64,000 nucleotides of DNA from an uncultured Ruminococcus sp. (GTDB lineage: Bacteria > Bacillota > Clostridia > Oscillospirales > Ruminococcaceae): assembly GCA_910584195.1 (NCBI GenBank), contig CAJTYV010000014.1, positions 1 through 64,000 of the forward strand, given 5' to 3'. Positions within the stretch are counted from its first letter, which is position 1. Each line of letters begins with the position of its first letter. Under the pieces are notes generated by a model. It saw only the letters and a program-made list of their open reading frames with translations, ran no database searches and was not told where the DNA came from. Below, piece by piece: positions 1-8,364 of the stretch. The translations under genes and the position numbers were made by a program.

Positions 1-62
1 TAAACCATGGCTGGCTTGTCATGGATTTAACGACTAAATATATTATAGTAGGAGTATTTAAA

Positions 63-716
63 ATGAACGAAAACAAAATAGATCTTATTCTGAATTCTGC
101 TGAAAGGCTTATGTGCAGCCTGGATCAGCCGAATAAAGATATAACTGTTGATATGATCGCAAAAAATGCAGGTATCGGAAAGGGCAGTATATATTATTAC
201 TTCAAAAGCAAGGATGAAATAGTTGACGCTGTTATCGAACGTTCTTATTCTGCCGCTATAAGGGAATATTTTAACGACATAAAAACCTGCACAAATACTT
301 TTGAAAAAATAAAAACTCTTTTTCGGGCAATGCTGAAAGAAGAGTTTTGGGATAAAAGCAAGAACATTATAATATCGCTTCATCTTCACGACGATATAGT
401 AATACACTATAAATTAATGATGACCGCCATTAAAACCGTTTCTCCGCTTCTTACCGCACTTCTTGCCGAGGGACAGTCGGACGGTTCTATACACACCGAA
501 GCCCCGAAGGAGAGCGCGGAAATGATTGTTGCGATGCTTACATTTCTGCTTAACAGCAAGTTTTTTCCTTCCGATAAAAACAGCGCATACCGAAAAATGC
601 GGTTATATGCTCACGTTCTTGAAACCTGTTTCGAAACGCCTGCAGGAAGCTTTGATTTTTTGTTCACACCGCCGGAAAAAGAGATACAAAATACCTCTAA
701 AAAAACGGGACAGTAA
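63..716 (+). CDS. TetR/AcrR family transcriptional regulator
   Basis: A one-component DNA-binding repressor of about 217 residues, the usual TetR length. The N-terminal helix-turn-helix is visible as DITVDMIAKNAGIGKGSIYY followed by YFKSKDEI, the canonical TetR signature. The C-terminal two thirds is a divergent helical ligand-binding and dimer domain, so the inducer cannot be named. I chose the ATG at 63 because AGGAG lies at 50-54; a longer reading from 21 has no ribosome binding site. Its 3' end overlaps the terminator of the convergent tyrS. The target is unknown. TetR-type operators lie 29 kb away at 30.05-30.21 kb, but nothing here links them to this protein. Confidence 0.9.
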   Translation: MNENKIDLILNSAERLMCSLDQPNKDITVDMIAKNAGIGKGSIYYYFKSKDEIVDAVIERSYSAAIREYFNDIKTCTNTFEKIKTLFRAMLKEEFWDKSKNIIISLHLHDDIVIHYKLMMTAIKTVSPLLTALLAEGQSDGSIHTEAPKESAEMIVAMLTFLLNSKFFPSDKNSAYRKMRLYAHVLETCFETPAGSFDFLFTPPEKEIQNTSKKTGQ

Positions 717-730
717 AAACTATCCCGTTG
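703..730 (-). terminator. Intrinsic terminator of the tyrS operon
   Basis: AACGGGA at 704-710 pairs with TCCCGTT at 723-729, and on the minus strand the stem is followed by a run of seven T. It lies 18 bases past the tyrS stop and inside the last codons of the convergent TetR gene. Confidence 0.8.
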
Positions 731-747
731 ATCCGCAAAATTACCTT

Positions 748-1965
748 TTATTTAACAATAACTTTTTTGAAAGCTTTTTTGCCCTTGCGGACAATAACTT
801 CACCGTCAAGCTTTATCTGAGCCTTTCCGTCTGTCATTTTCTCATCGTTTACGGTGATACCGCCCTGCTGAACAAGACGGCGCGCCTCTGAGACCGAGGG
901 GGCAAGACCCGCTTTGACTACGAGCGTGAGAAGTCCTATCGTACCGTCTGTGAGGTCAGCCGAAGCTATCTCAACAGTGGGCATATTATCATTTGAACCG
1001 TTTCCGCCGAAGAGAGCCTTTGCGGCTTCCTTTGCCTTATCAGCTTCCTCCTCGCCGTGGACGAGTTTTGTGAGTTCGTACGCAAGAAGCTCCTTAGCCT
1101 TGTTGAATTCAGCTCCTTCCATAGTTTTTTCCATTTCCTCTATCTGCTCAACAGGTACAAATGTGAGCATTTTAAGGCACTTGATAACGTCAGCATCGGC
1201 AACGTTTCTCCAGTACTGGAAGAACTCGTAGGGAGAGGTCTTTTCCGCATCGAGCCATACTGCGCCTTTCTCGGTCTTGCCCATTTTCTTGCCCTCGGAG
1301 TTTAAGAGGAGCGTAATTGTCATGGCGTATGCGTCCTTGCCGAGTTTACGGCGGATAAGCTCAGTTCCGCCCAGCATATTCGCCCACTGATCGTCTCCGC
1401 CGAACTGCATATTGCAGTCGTATTTTTGGAAAAGCTCAAGAAAATCGTAGCTTTGCATTATCATGTAGTTAAATTCAAGGAACGTCAGACCGCGTTCCAT
1501 TCTCTGCTTGTAGCACTCGTGAGAAAGCATACGGTTCACGCTGAAATGCGCTCCGACCTCGCGGAGAATGTCGATATAGTTCAGCTTCATAAGCCAGTCG
1601 GCATTGTTGACGATGATAGCCTTGTCCTCTGAGAAGTCGATAAATCGGCTCATCTGCTTTTTGAAGCAGTCAACATTGTGCTGGATAGTCTCGGGGGTCA
1701 TCATCTTGCGCATATCTGTCTTGCCCGAGGGGTCGCCTATCATGGCTGTACCTCCGCCGATAAGCACGATAGGCTTGTTTCCTGCCATTTGCAGACGCTT
1801 CATAAGGCAGAGCGCCATAAAATGTCCTACATGCAGACTGTCGGCAGTCGGGTCGAATCCAATGTAAAATGTAGCCTTGCCGTTGTTTACAAGTTCCTCT
1901 ATTTCCTTTTCATCGGTAAGCTGGGCAAGCAGACCTCTTCTCTTTAATTCTTCAAAAGTTGTCAT
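748..1965 (-). CDS. tyrS: Tyrosyl-tRNA synthetase
   Basis: Charges tRNA-Tyr with tyrosine in the cytoplasm. It is a class I synthetase: HVGH near residue 46 is the HIGH motif, KMGKT near residue 228 stands for KMSKS, and the C-terminus is an S4 RNA-binding domain (SEARRLVQQGGITVN). The length of 405 residues is normal. The start has AAGGAGAAAG directly upstream. Only 57 bp separate it from the preceding minus-strand gene, with no T-box and no clear promoter in the gap. A tyrosine-type T-box sits about 2.2 kb upstream at 4145-4401, so tyrS is probably the last gene of a T-box-controlled four-gene unit. Confidence 0.97.
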   Translation of the reverse strand: MTTFEELKRRGLLAQLTDEKEIEELVNNGKATFYIGFDPTADSLHVGHFMALCLMKRLQMAGNKPIVLIGGGTAMIGDPSGKTDMRKMMTPETIQHNVDCFKKQMSRFIDFSEDKAIIVNNADWLMKLNYIDILREVGAHFSVNRMLSHECYKQRMERGLTFLEFNYMIMQSYDFLELFQKYDCNMQFGGDDQWANMLGGTELIRRKLGKDAYAMTITLLLNSEGKKMGKTEKGAVWLDAEKTSPYEFFQYWRNVADADVIKCLKMLTFVPVEQIEEMEKTMEGAEFNKAKELLAYELTKLVHGEEEADKAKEAAKALFGGNGSNDNMPTVEIASADLTDGTIGLLTLVVKAGLAPSVSEARRLVQQGGITVNDEKMTDGKAQIKLDGEVIVRKGKKAFKKVIVK

Positions 1966-2022
1966 AATATCTTTCTCCTTTATAATTAATTTTTCAACAA
2001 ACTTAGCATATTATTCTTTTGT

Positions 2023-2286
2023 TTAGGACATGGCTGGGACGAATTCCACATCATCATAAACAGTAAACCATAGTACTCTTACTCTTGTTCCGGTTAAGTA
2101 GCCGAAATTTCCATCTGACTCTCTGTTTTCATTCCACATAGAATGGCTTTTAGTAACGCCGTACAGTACGGCGTTATACTTAATCGTACCGCCGTCTTTC
2201 AACTGGGATTTTATTGGAATTAAGCAACATATAATTATAAATATTAATATAATTAAAACAGCTCTCCTTTTCATATTTTTCCTCAT
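2023..2286 (-). CDS. Small membrane-anchored protein of unknown function
   Basis: An 87-residue protein with a basic N-terminus and a hydrophobic stretch (VLIILIFIIICCLIPI) that should act as a membrane anchor or uncleaved signal. A short polar domain with aromatic and charged residues follows (YGVTKSHSMW near the middle). I do not recognise an experimentally defined family. The ATG at 2286 overlaps the stop of the upstream SDR gene, implying translational coupling; an internal ATG at 2274 preceded by GAGG is an equally good start. It belongs to the radical SAM-SDR-tyrS unit. Confidence 0.65.
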   Translation of the reverse strand: MRKNMKRRAVLIILIFIIICCLIPIKSQLKDGGTIKYNAVLYGVTKSHSMWNENRESDGNFGYLTGTRVRVLWFTVYDDVEFVPAMS

Positions 2287-3185
2287 TCAGCAAAAATCCC
2301 CCATATATATTGCAAATAATCCTTGCGGACTATCAGTTCACGGTTATTTTTGTACCAGTCATAAGACTGCTGTAATCCTGTTTCAAGAGGTTTAACATGG
2401 GACATAATTTCCGTCTGTCTTGTTACATCAAGTATATATTCATAGTTTCTGAACGGAAAATACAAACGCTGATTTATTTCAGGCTGTACACATCTTATAT
2501 CAGGCGTTTTGCCAAGTACTCCATAACAAAGTCTTACCCATTCCTCTATACTTACGGTTTCGGGATTACCGACATTAAAAATATGGTTTTCGGGCTTGTC
2601 TGCGATGATTTTTTCAATAAATATGCACAAATCCTCAATATCAAAAAACTGTAGCTTCATTTTCTTATTTTCGGGTACAAAAAAAGGCAGATTTTTTTCA
2701 GCACATTCAAATACAAATGATTCTCTGTAAAGATTATTCATTTTGCCGTTTAAATAAGGAGGACGGATAATATAAACTTCCGGAATTTTGGCAAGCAGAT
2801 ATTTTTCGGCATCAATTTTGCCTGTACCATATGATTCCCAGTGAATATTGAAACCGCATTCCTGCTCCTCCGTGAAAGGCTGTGGATTTATTTCGGGATA
2901 AACGGCGCTTGAACTTATCATTATGTACTTTCCGAAATTACCGAGTGCATTTACAAGATCTTTCACATCTGCTTCATTGTAAGACGTTACATCAATTATC
3001 AGGTCAAAAACAATATCTTTCAGCTTATCTCCGATATTATGCCTGTCGCATTCGATCAGATTCACGCCGTCGGACTGCGGTCTTGTATTTCTGTTGAGAA
3101 CATATACTTCATGTCCTTTTTTCACAAAATACTCCGCAGCATATCGGCTTACAAAAACAGTTCCGCCTGTTACAAGAATTCTCAT
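2283..3185 (-). CDS. NAD(P)-dependent epimerase/dehydratase (SDR)
   Basis: An extended-type short-chain dehydrogenase of 300 residues. It opens with a Rossmann motif read as VTGGTVFVSRY, followed by VYVLNRNTR at the nucleotide-ribose position. SSSAVYPE and YGTGKIDAEKYL supply the Ser and the Tyr-x3-Lys active site. The substrate is probably a nucleotide sugar or similar metabolite but cannot be named. The start has AAGGAGTGA upstream. It lies 54 bp after the radical SAM gene and overlaps the next small gene, so it should be in the T-box transcript. Confidence 0.85.
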   Translation of the reverse strand: MRILVTGGTVFVSRYAAEYFVKKGHEVYVLNRNTRPQSDGVNLIECDRHNIGDKLKDIVFDLIIDVTSYNEADVKDLVNALGNFGKYIMISSSAVYPEINPQPFTEEQECGFNIHWESYGTGKIDAEKYLLAKIPEVYIIRPPYLNGKMNNLYRESFVFECAEKNLPFFVPENKKMKLQFFDIEDLCIFIEKIIADKPENHIFNVGNPETVSIEEWVRLCYGVLGKTPDIRCVQPEINQRLYFPFRNYEYILDVTRQTEIMSHVKPLETGLQQSYDWYKNNRELIVRKDYLQYIWGIFAE

Positions 3186-3239
3186 GAAATCACTCCTTGA
3201 TCGTTTTCTACGTAATGCTTGCTTTGATTTTGTTCCTGT

Positions 3240-4127
3240 TCAGAAAAACGAAAGCTGCGTATCGCCGTAACCCATTTTGTAGGCGGAAATTATACTTTTC
3301 ATTTTATAAAGTATACCGTATTTCTCGCAGTCCTCCGCAAATATCTTCCACAGCCTTTTCGCATCGGGACTTACGCATTTATAGCTGTTACTGTAACGTT
3401 TTATATATCGCCAGCGAAGTCCCGAATCGGGAAAACGTCTGTCAAGTTCATCAAAAAAATACTCTCTCTGATTTGTCCGCAAAGTTACTCCGAACCACGG
3501 GTAAATACAGCGTACTCCGCATTCGTGGGCAGTCCTGACGATTTTCCGGATATTATCCTCGGTATCGTTTATAAAGGGCAGCACCGGCATGAGGGTTATC
3601 CCCGTAAACAGCCCTTTTTCAGACATTTGGGCAAGAGCTTCAAATCTTTCCGACGATACAGCTGTGTGAGGTTCAATAAGAGCGCAAAGTTCATCGTCAG
3701 CCGTGGTTATAGTCATCTTGCACAGCACAGGGGAATGCTCAGATATTTCTTTATATACGTCAATATCGCGCGTTATCAAAGGACTTTTCGTTATTACCGT
3801 TATCCCGAAATTATAAGCTGAGATAAGCTCCAGTGAACGACGTGTGAGCAGTTCCTTTTCTTCGAAAGGATTGTAAGGGTCGCACATTGCGCCTGTGCCT
3901 ATAACACCTGACCGCAGCTTGCGTCTGAGTTCGTCACGAAGTATGATAAGAGCGTTTTCTTTAGCACGAACCTCGTCAAAATTGTCAATACGGTAGCATT
4001 CCGAACGGCTGTCGCAGTAAATACACCCGTGACAGCAGCCGCGGTAAAGGTTCATATTGTAATCGTTTCCGAACCAATCGGAAGATTTATTTTTTTGCAG
4101 GATAGTTTTTGCTGAGACAGTTTTCAA
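3240..4127 (-). CDS. Radical SAM protein, spore photoproduct lyase-like family
   Basis: A radical S-adenosylmethionine enzyme with the iron-sulfur motif in RGCCHGCIYCDSRSECY, the form seen in SPL-related proteins. The reaction is not established for this group. The longest reading would begin at 4217, but that lies inside the T-box antiterminator. I place the start at the TTG at 4127, preceded by GGTGA and giving the family-like N-terminus MKTVSAKTILQKNKSSDWFG, about 295 residues. It is the first gene after the Tyr T-box terminator. A strong alternative function is not evident. Confidence 0.85.
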   Translation of the reverse strand: MKTVSAKTILQKNKSSDWFGNDYNMNLYRGCCHGCIYCDSRSECYRIDNFDEVRAKENALIILRDELRRKLRSGVIGTGAMCDPYNPFEEKELLTRRSLELISAYNFGITVITKSPLITRDIDVYKEISEHSPVLCKMTITTADDELCALIEPHTAVSSERFEALAQMSEKGLFTGITLMPVLPFINDTEDNIRKIVRTAHECGVRCIYPWFGVTLRTNQREYFFDELDRRFPDSGLRWRYIKRYSNSYKCVSPDAKRLWKIFAEDCEKYGILYKMKSIISAYKMGYGDTQLSFF

Positions 4128-4144
4128 GTTATCACCAGTCTTTC

Positions 4145-4401
4145 CGATAGTTTGAGGAAAATAAAACCCTCGGACAGCATGAAAACTGTCCGAGGGCGAA
4201 ATTACTCGCGGTACCACCTCGGTTTATCGGAATACAAAGCTATTCCGACCTCAAAGGCTATAACGTGCCTAAACGTCCGCACCTACTTTACTTCAATGCA
4301 GAAACTCCCGAATGTAGTTCCTTATGATACTTTGCTCTCTCGCACCTGCCGAAAGCTCTCTGAAAAAGTATTCTCACAAGTTTTATTCGTTCACAGTTTG
4401 T
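4145..4401 (-). promoter_or_regulatory. T-box riboswitch with tyrosine specifier (UAC)
   Basis: On the minus strand the leader carries the T-box core GGTGGTACCGCGA at 4206-4218. CCGAGG at 4217-4222 can pair with CCTCGG at 4190-4195 as antiterminator. The competing terminator is the perfect stem CCCTCGGACAG/CTGTCCGAGGG at 4167-4196, followed by TTTTA. Stem I features AGAGAGC and GGTGCGAG are present. The segment GAAC-TAC-ATTCGGGAG (specifier at 4314-4316) aligns with the usual GAA-x-NNN-A specifier loop and reads UAC, tyrosine. Uncharged tRNA-Tyr should therefore allow read-through into the radical SAM-SDR-small protein-tyrS genes. Confidence 0.88.
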
Positions 4402-4407
4402 AATGTT

Positions 4408-4436
4408 ATGATAACATACAAAATGTCAGATGTCAA
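4408..4436 (-). promoter_or_regulatory. Promoter of the T-box operon
   Basis: Minus-strand TTGACA (4431-4436), a 17-bp spacer and TATCAT (4408-4413). Transcription would begin near 4401, just ahead of Stem I. Confidence 0.8.
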
Positions 4437-4475
4437 GCTTTTTAAAAGTTAAAATAAAAAAATTTCTCATTTCCC

Positions 4476-4504
4476 TTGACATTTTACGTCCAATATTGTA
4501 TAAT
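4476..4504 (+). promoter_or_regulatory. Promoter of tRNA-Thr
   Basis: Perfect consensus TTGACA (4476-4481), 17-bp spacer, TATAAT (4499-4504), as expected for a strongly expressed stable RNA. It is divergent from the T-box promoter. Confidence 0.9.
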
Positions 4505-4517
4505 GTTTATTGTTGGT

Positions 4518-4593
4518 GCTGATGTGGCACAGTCGGTAGCGCAACGCCTTGGTAAGGCGTAGGTCGTCGGTTCAAGTCCGATCATCAGCTCCA
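4518..4593 (+). tRNA. tRNA-Thr (anticodon GGT)
   Basis: A complete cloverleaf with encoded CCA. The acceptor GCTGATG pairs with CATCAGC. The anticodon stem ACGCC/GGCGT encloses the loop TTGGTAA with anticodon GGT. The T-arm carries GTTCAAGTC. It is preceded by a consensus promoter and followed at once by a terminator. Confidence 0.97.
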
Positions 4594-4595
4594 TT

Positions 4596-4642
4596 AAAAA
4601 AGCTTTCAAACAACGTATTATAGGCGTTTGAAAGCTTTTTTA
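4596..4642 (+). terminator. Terminator of tRNA-Thr
   Basis: A 16-bp stem, AAAAAAGCTTTCAAAC with GTTTGAAAGCTTTTTT, ending in T6. It works on either strand. Confidence 0.9.
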
Positions 4643-5030
4643 TATTCTATAGAAAATATTGCCAAGTACGCAAAAACACACAAAATTACATCAAAAATAT
4701 ATTGGTATAGGTGTCAAATAGGGTGTCAAAAATAAAACTGCTACTCTGCCTATTAAAGTAAGAGTGGCGGTTCTTATGCAGAGTGCTATTACCGCCGATT
4801 TCGACCGTGATGCCCTTGATTCTGTTTTCCGTGATGATTCACCTCCATTCAAAAACTTACGAAAATAAATTTTTAAAATATTCTCAAATCTTGTAGTTGT
4901 TTTTGTATATGCTTTGATAAATATTTTATTAAAATTGAGAAAAAACAACTTTCAAATTGAAATAAATCATTCAAAAACAAATTAGATCAGTCATTTAACA
5001 AGTGAAATTGATTTCCAGAAAAAATATAAA
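4643..5030. other. Gene-free stretch at the left edge of the prophage island
   Basis: No supportable gene. A minus-strand reading of 85 codons has no ribosome binding site and no recognisable sequence. The AT-rich DNA includes two close GGTGTCAAA words at 4708-4731, which could be debris of a mobile element, but no integrase gene is present. Confidence 0.4.
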
Positions 5031-5034
5031 GCTA

Positions 5035-5063
5035 TTGACACTTAATAAAAAATAGTATAATAT
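5035..5063 (+). promoter_or_regulatory. Putative promoter of the 173-aa membrane protein
   Basis: TTGACA at 5035-5040, with TATAAT at 5056-5061 (15-bp spacing) or TAATAT at 5058-5063 (17-bp spacing). Confidence 0.5.
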
Positions 5064-5144
5064 ATCAGACTTCGCCACGCATAAGGTATAAATATGCTGT
5101 AGACAATGATGATGTATTTTTGTATAATTAACAAAGGAGCTTTT

Positions 5145-5666
5145 ATGGATATTCTTTTGAAATCATTTCTTATCTTACTTTGTGCCATAATTCAAAGACA
5201 ACTACAGCTATATCGAGAAAAACATAATATTTACTACACTAAAATATATTATAACGACATAAAAAAATTGATAAAAAGAGTGGTGATTACCAATTGTTGT
5301 AAATTTCTAGGATTAGCTATTCTTGGTGTTATGCTTATTACAGAGTACCCGATTAGTAATCCCGATGGCACATTAAACCTGATCCACAATTCAGATTTAT
5401 CTTACTGGACTTTTTTTGTTTTTATGCCATTATTTATCATATTAAACTTCATTTTATTTGATCACTCATCTGAACTGAAAGAATACGCCATAAAAATTAA
5501 AGTGTATTACTCTATTGGATCTGCAATATTTTCAGGTGTGCTTTTATATGGCGGAATCGAAGATAAAGCAGAACTTGCTATTTTTTTCGGTATTTCTTTG
5601 GCACTTTTTGATTGTATAGACGCAATAGAAGAAAAAAACTTAAAAGGAAGAATCAAATTAAAATGA
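5145..5666 (+). CDS. Hypothetical multi-pass membrane protein
   Basis: A protein of about 173 residues with four predicted hydrophobic segments and no motif I recognise. The start at 5145 has AAAGGAG eight bases upstream; an upstream ATG at 5106 lacks a site. It stands alone between the tRNA-Thr and the phage tail genes, on the opposite strand to them, with its own promoter. That arrangement suggests independently acquired cargo of the phage island rather than a structural gene. Confidence 0.6.
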   Translation: MDILLKSFLILLCAIIQRQLQLYREKHNIYYTKIYYNDIKKLIKRVVITNCCKFLGLAILGVMLITEYPISNPDGTLNLIHNSDLSYWTFFVFMPLFIILNFILFDHSSELKEYAIKIKVYYSIGSAIFSGVLLYGGIEDKAELAIFFGISLALFDCIDAIEEKNLKGRIKLK

Positions 5667-5789
5667 ATTCCTATCTGACCGTCCGGCAAGTTGCATCCAT
5701 CGGTCGGAGTCGTCATTTTTTCCTTTATTGATTGAAACTTTCCACGATTGCAGATATATTATGGCTCTATTATATTGAGAGTTTCACAA

Positions 5790-7055
5790 TTATTCAACAA
5801 CAAAACTTGTTGAGATAGGAAGCATTGCGTCGTCAGGTATTGTCCCTGACTTAGCGAATAGTGTAATTTGTCCTGTCGTTTTTATTTCAATCATACAATT
5901 TATAAGTGAGCCATTTAGAAGAGCAGATGTTGTATACTGATGATTCATTGCAGGTCGCATATTGACAGGCAGAGTGCAGATCGTTGCAGGAGCGGTACTC
6001 AGACCTTTTATTGCTCCTCTGATATATACATTATTGCCATATCGACGAACGGCAGGAGTTGTAGTAGAATCAAATGTCTCTACTCCGCTTTCCAATGCTA
6101 AATCTACCCACCCCGAATCTGAAAGCAAAGGCGCAATTTTAGCGTCTAACTGATGCAATTTTTCAAGAGTATCTTCAGGACTAACTACTGCTGTGGACTG
6201 TAGCACTTGAAAATCAACTTTAGTATTAGCATATAACGCTTTGGTCAGTGTAACGCTTGTGCTATCGTCCGAAACGGTATAATCGGTATTCGGAGCAAGA
6301 CGCAAACCGTTTACGAACACGTATAAAACGTCCTTGCTCTTGTCATACGAGGGAATATTGATAGGAATAACTGTAGTCTCGGAATCAACTGTCGTAAAAT
6401 CGCTAACAAAGTTTGCGATAGTTATATAAGGGCTTAGTTCATCAGCAACAGATTCAGCCCATGCTTTAAACTCTGCTTTGGCTGTATCAAAATATTCTTT
6501 ATATGCGTCTTGGTACTGAGCAAATAATGCAGACGTATCAACCTGTTTTATAAGGCTTGTAATCCATGGACATTCCACCGAGCCTCTCAAATCAACAATT
6601 GAACTCTGAGAAATATGTGCTGCACCTGCGGCAACATATACATTTGCGATACGATATTCTTTAATCCGCAAATTTTCTTCCTTTGGCGGAACGCTTGTAC
6701 TACCAGTGCGATATTGGATTGATACTTCTCTTGCATTCAACAAATTATCGACACGCAAAAAAACACTGTCTCTTCTCGTGGCTGTTCCGCCATTCGCCGG
6801 AACAGTTATAGTAATATCGTCTTCTGAGGCAGCCCATTTGCCGCCTACTAAGCCTTCTCCCTTTTTAACTATGATCTTCATGCCGGTGGAGGAGATTACT
6901 TGAAAATCTGTTGATGGAGTTCCCTGCGGAGTGGCAAAAATACCCTCTGTAATCACTCTCTTATATGGACGATTCATTTCATCTGCACTGTATTTCCTGT
7001 CTCCGTTTACGCTGTCAAAAAAACCGCCTTTGATAACACGATTGATCGTTGACAT
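5790..7055 (-). CDS. Phage tail fibre/baseplate-like protein
   Basis: A 421-residue phage structural protein. The N-terminal region (INRVIKGGFFDSVNGDRKY, then FATPQGTPSTDFQV) resembles the conserved start of siphophage baseplate or receptor-binding proteins. A beta-rich middle and a C-terminal domain with repeated short strands follow, as in fibre tips. It is the last gene of a tightly packed tail operon; its start abuts the stop of the preceding gene with no gap. Host-surface binding is inferred from position after the tail-associated protein. No tail-fibre chaperone follows. Confidence 0.75.
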   Translation of the reverse strand: MSTINRVIKGGFFDSVNGDRKYSADEMNRPYKRVITEGIFATPQGTPSTDFQVISSTGMKIIVKKGEGLVGGKWAASEDDITITVPANGGTATRRDSVFLRVDNLLNAREVSIQYRTGSTSVPPKEENLRIKEYRIANVYVAAGAAHISQSSIVDLRGSVECPWITSLIKQVDTSALFAQYQDAYKEYFDTAKAEFKAWAESVADELSPYITIANFVSDFTTVDSETTVIPINIPSYDKSKDVLYVFVNGLRLAPNTDYTVSDDSTSVTLTKALYANTKVDFQVLQSTAVVSPEDTLEKLHQLDAKIAPLLSDSGWVDLALESGVETFDSTTTPAVRRYGNNVYIRGAIKGLSTAPATICTLPVNMRPAMNHQYTTSALLNGSLINCMIEIKTTGQITLFAKSGTIPDDAMLPISTSFVVE

Positions 7056-8360
7056 TTAGTTCACCTCTATATACTCAAATTTAGGCTCAATGTTATAACC
7101 GTTTTCGTCATTAGTTTCAACAACTTCAACAATTCTTGCTTTTCTTGATATACCATATTCGTTTTCGACTGTCACTAAATCGCCGAGAAAATAATCCTGC
7201 TTGTATACAAACGTTACATCAGGCTCGACACTTCCTTCAAACGAAACAACCGTTCCGTATTCTGAAAGCTTGTCATATCCGCAACTTAACAAATATACCG
7301 AATAGATAACATCCCGCAGGGTCACACTGTCATTTTCTGCCGGTGAATTGCTTGTCAAATCTGCGATAATGACGTTATACGCCCGATAATATTTAATACC
7401 GTCTTTTTTAAATACCTGGCCGCTGGGGTAAGCCGATTGCAGTTCCGCCAACTGATTATCGTCTACGATCTGTATATCTATAAAATTCATCACGTAATAA
7501 AACGACTGCTGAAATTCTGAGATATGGCCGTGTCCGCCGTTATCCGTAGTCGGGTACATCTTTATAAGATCGCCCCATGTTATCGTTCGTGAAATGTCTC
7601 TTGCGTCAACGTAAATTTCATACCTATCTAAGCTTTCGGCATATCCGCTTACATTTCGCGATCTGTTTGAGCCTATTCCCTCTCCGGCTACGAGTGCGAC
7701 GTTTCCGAGACTGCTTGAATCTTCACGATATTTTGTAGATATCAGATTTTCAAAATCATTGGAAAATATGACAGAGTTACTTCTGTCAGCTCCTTTATAC
7801 AAAGAAAAATAGAAGTTGTCATTATCCACAATGACCTTGTACCCCCACTGGTACAGCTTACAAAATTCCTGTACTTTCTCGCCGACCTGCTTATATGAAG
7901 TCTGCTCGGTCGTGACCTCGGTAAATCCGGCTTTAGCTCCCAAAAGAAAATTTTGTCTGCCGTCAGCATTTCTAATTGCTCTTTCGGGTAAAGCAGGATT
8001 CACTAAGCTTTTATAAACTATGTCGCGAATGTAATCCTCAACGTTTCCGTCGGCATTTGTCTGTCCCCAAATAACGCGCTGATTCAATATTTTTTTGCAA
8101 TCATATCCCGTCACTATCAAATAATTTCCGTTCTCAACGTCCGTGTCTATCTCAATAGTTTCGATGCGGCAAACCATGTCGTCGTCCTCAAGAACAAGAT
8201 AATGATTCTTTTTGAGAATCTTCAACAACTCGACCGTTGCATAAACATACAGCTCACAGTCGCCGATGTCACTATATCTGTTCGCCCAAATCAAGGACGT
8301 ATAGTTGTCAACAACGCCGATACGCTCTAAATCTCTGTTTAAAACGTAAACTTCTGTCAT
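7056..8360 (-). CDS. Phage tail-associated protein, ReqiPepy6 Gp37-like
   Basis: A 434-residue protein beginning MTEVYVLNRDLERIGVVDNY, typical of siphophage Gp37-like or tail-associated lysin-type proteins that form the hub below the distal tail ring. Motifs such as FLLGAKAGFTEVTTEQTSYKQ are family-like. I see no clear peptidoglycan hydrolase domain, so a structural role is more likely than lysis. It lies 4 bp after the Dit gene and abuts the fibre-like gene, preserving normal tail gene order. Confidence 0.8.
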   Translation of the reverse strand: MTEVYVLNRDLERIGVVDNYTSLIWANRYSDIGDCELYVYATVELLKILKKNHYLVLEDDDMVCRIETIEIDTDVENGNYLIVTGYDCKKILNQRVIWGQTNADGNVEDYIRDIVYKSLVNPALPERAIRNADGRQNFLLGAKAGFTEVTTEQTSYKQVGEKVQEFCKLYQWGYKVIVDNDNFYFSLYKGADRSNSVIFSNDFENLISTKYREDSSSLGNVALVAGEGIGSNRSRNVSGYAESLDRYEIYVDARDISRTITWGDLIKMYPTTDNGGHGHISEFQQSFYYVMNFIDIQIVDDNQLAELQSAYPSGQVFKKDGIKYYRAYNVIIADLTSNSPAENDSVTLRDVIYSVYLLSCGYDKLSEYGTVVSFEGSVEPDVTFVYKQDYFLGDLVTVENEYGISRKARIVEVVETNDENGYNIEPKFEYIEVN

Positions 8361-8364
8361 ACCG

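Noticed and set aside
4691..4948. 85-codon minus-strand frame
   Set aside because: No ribosome binding site, no family resemblance, biased AT-rich composition.
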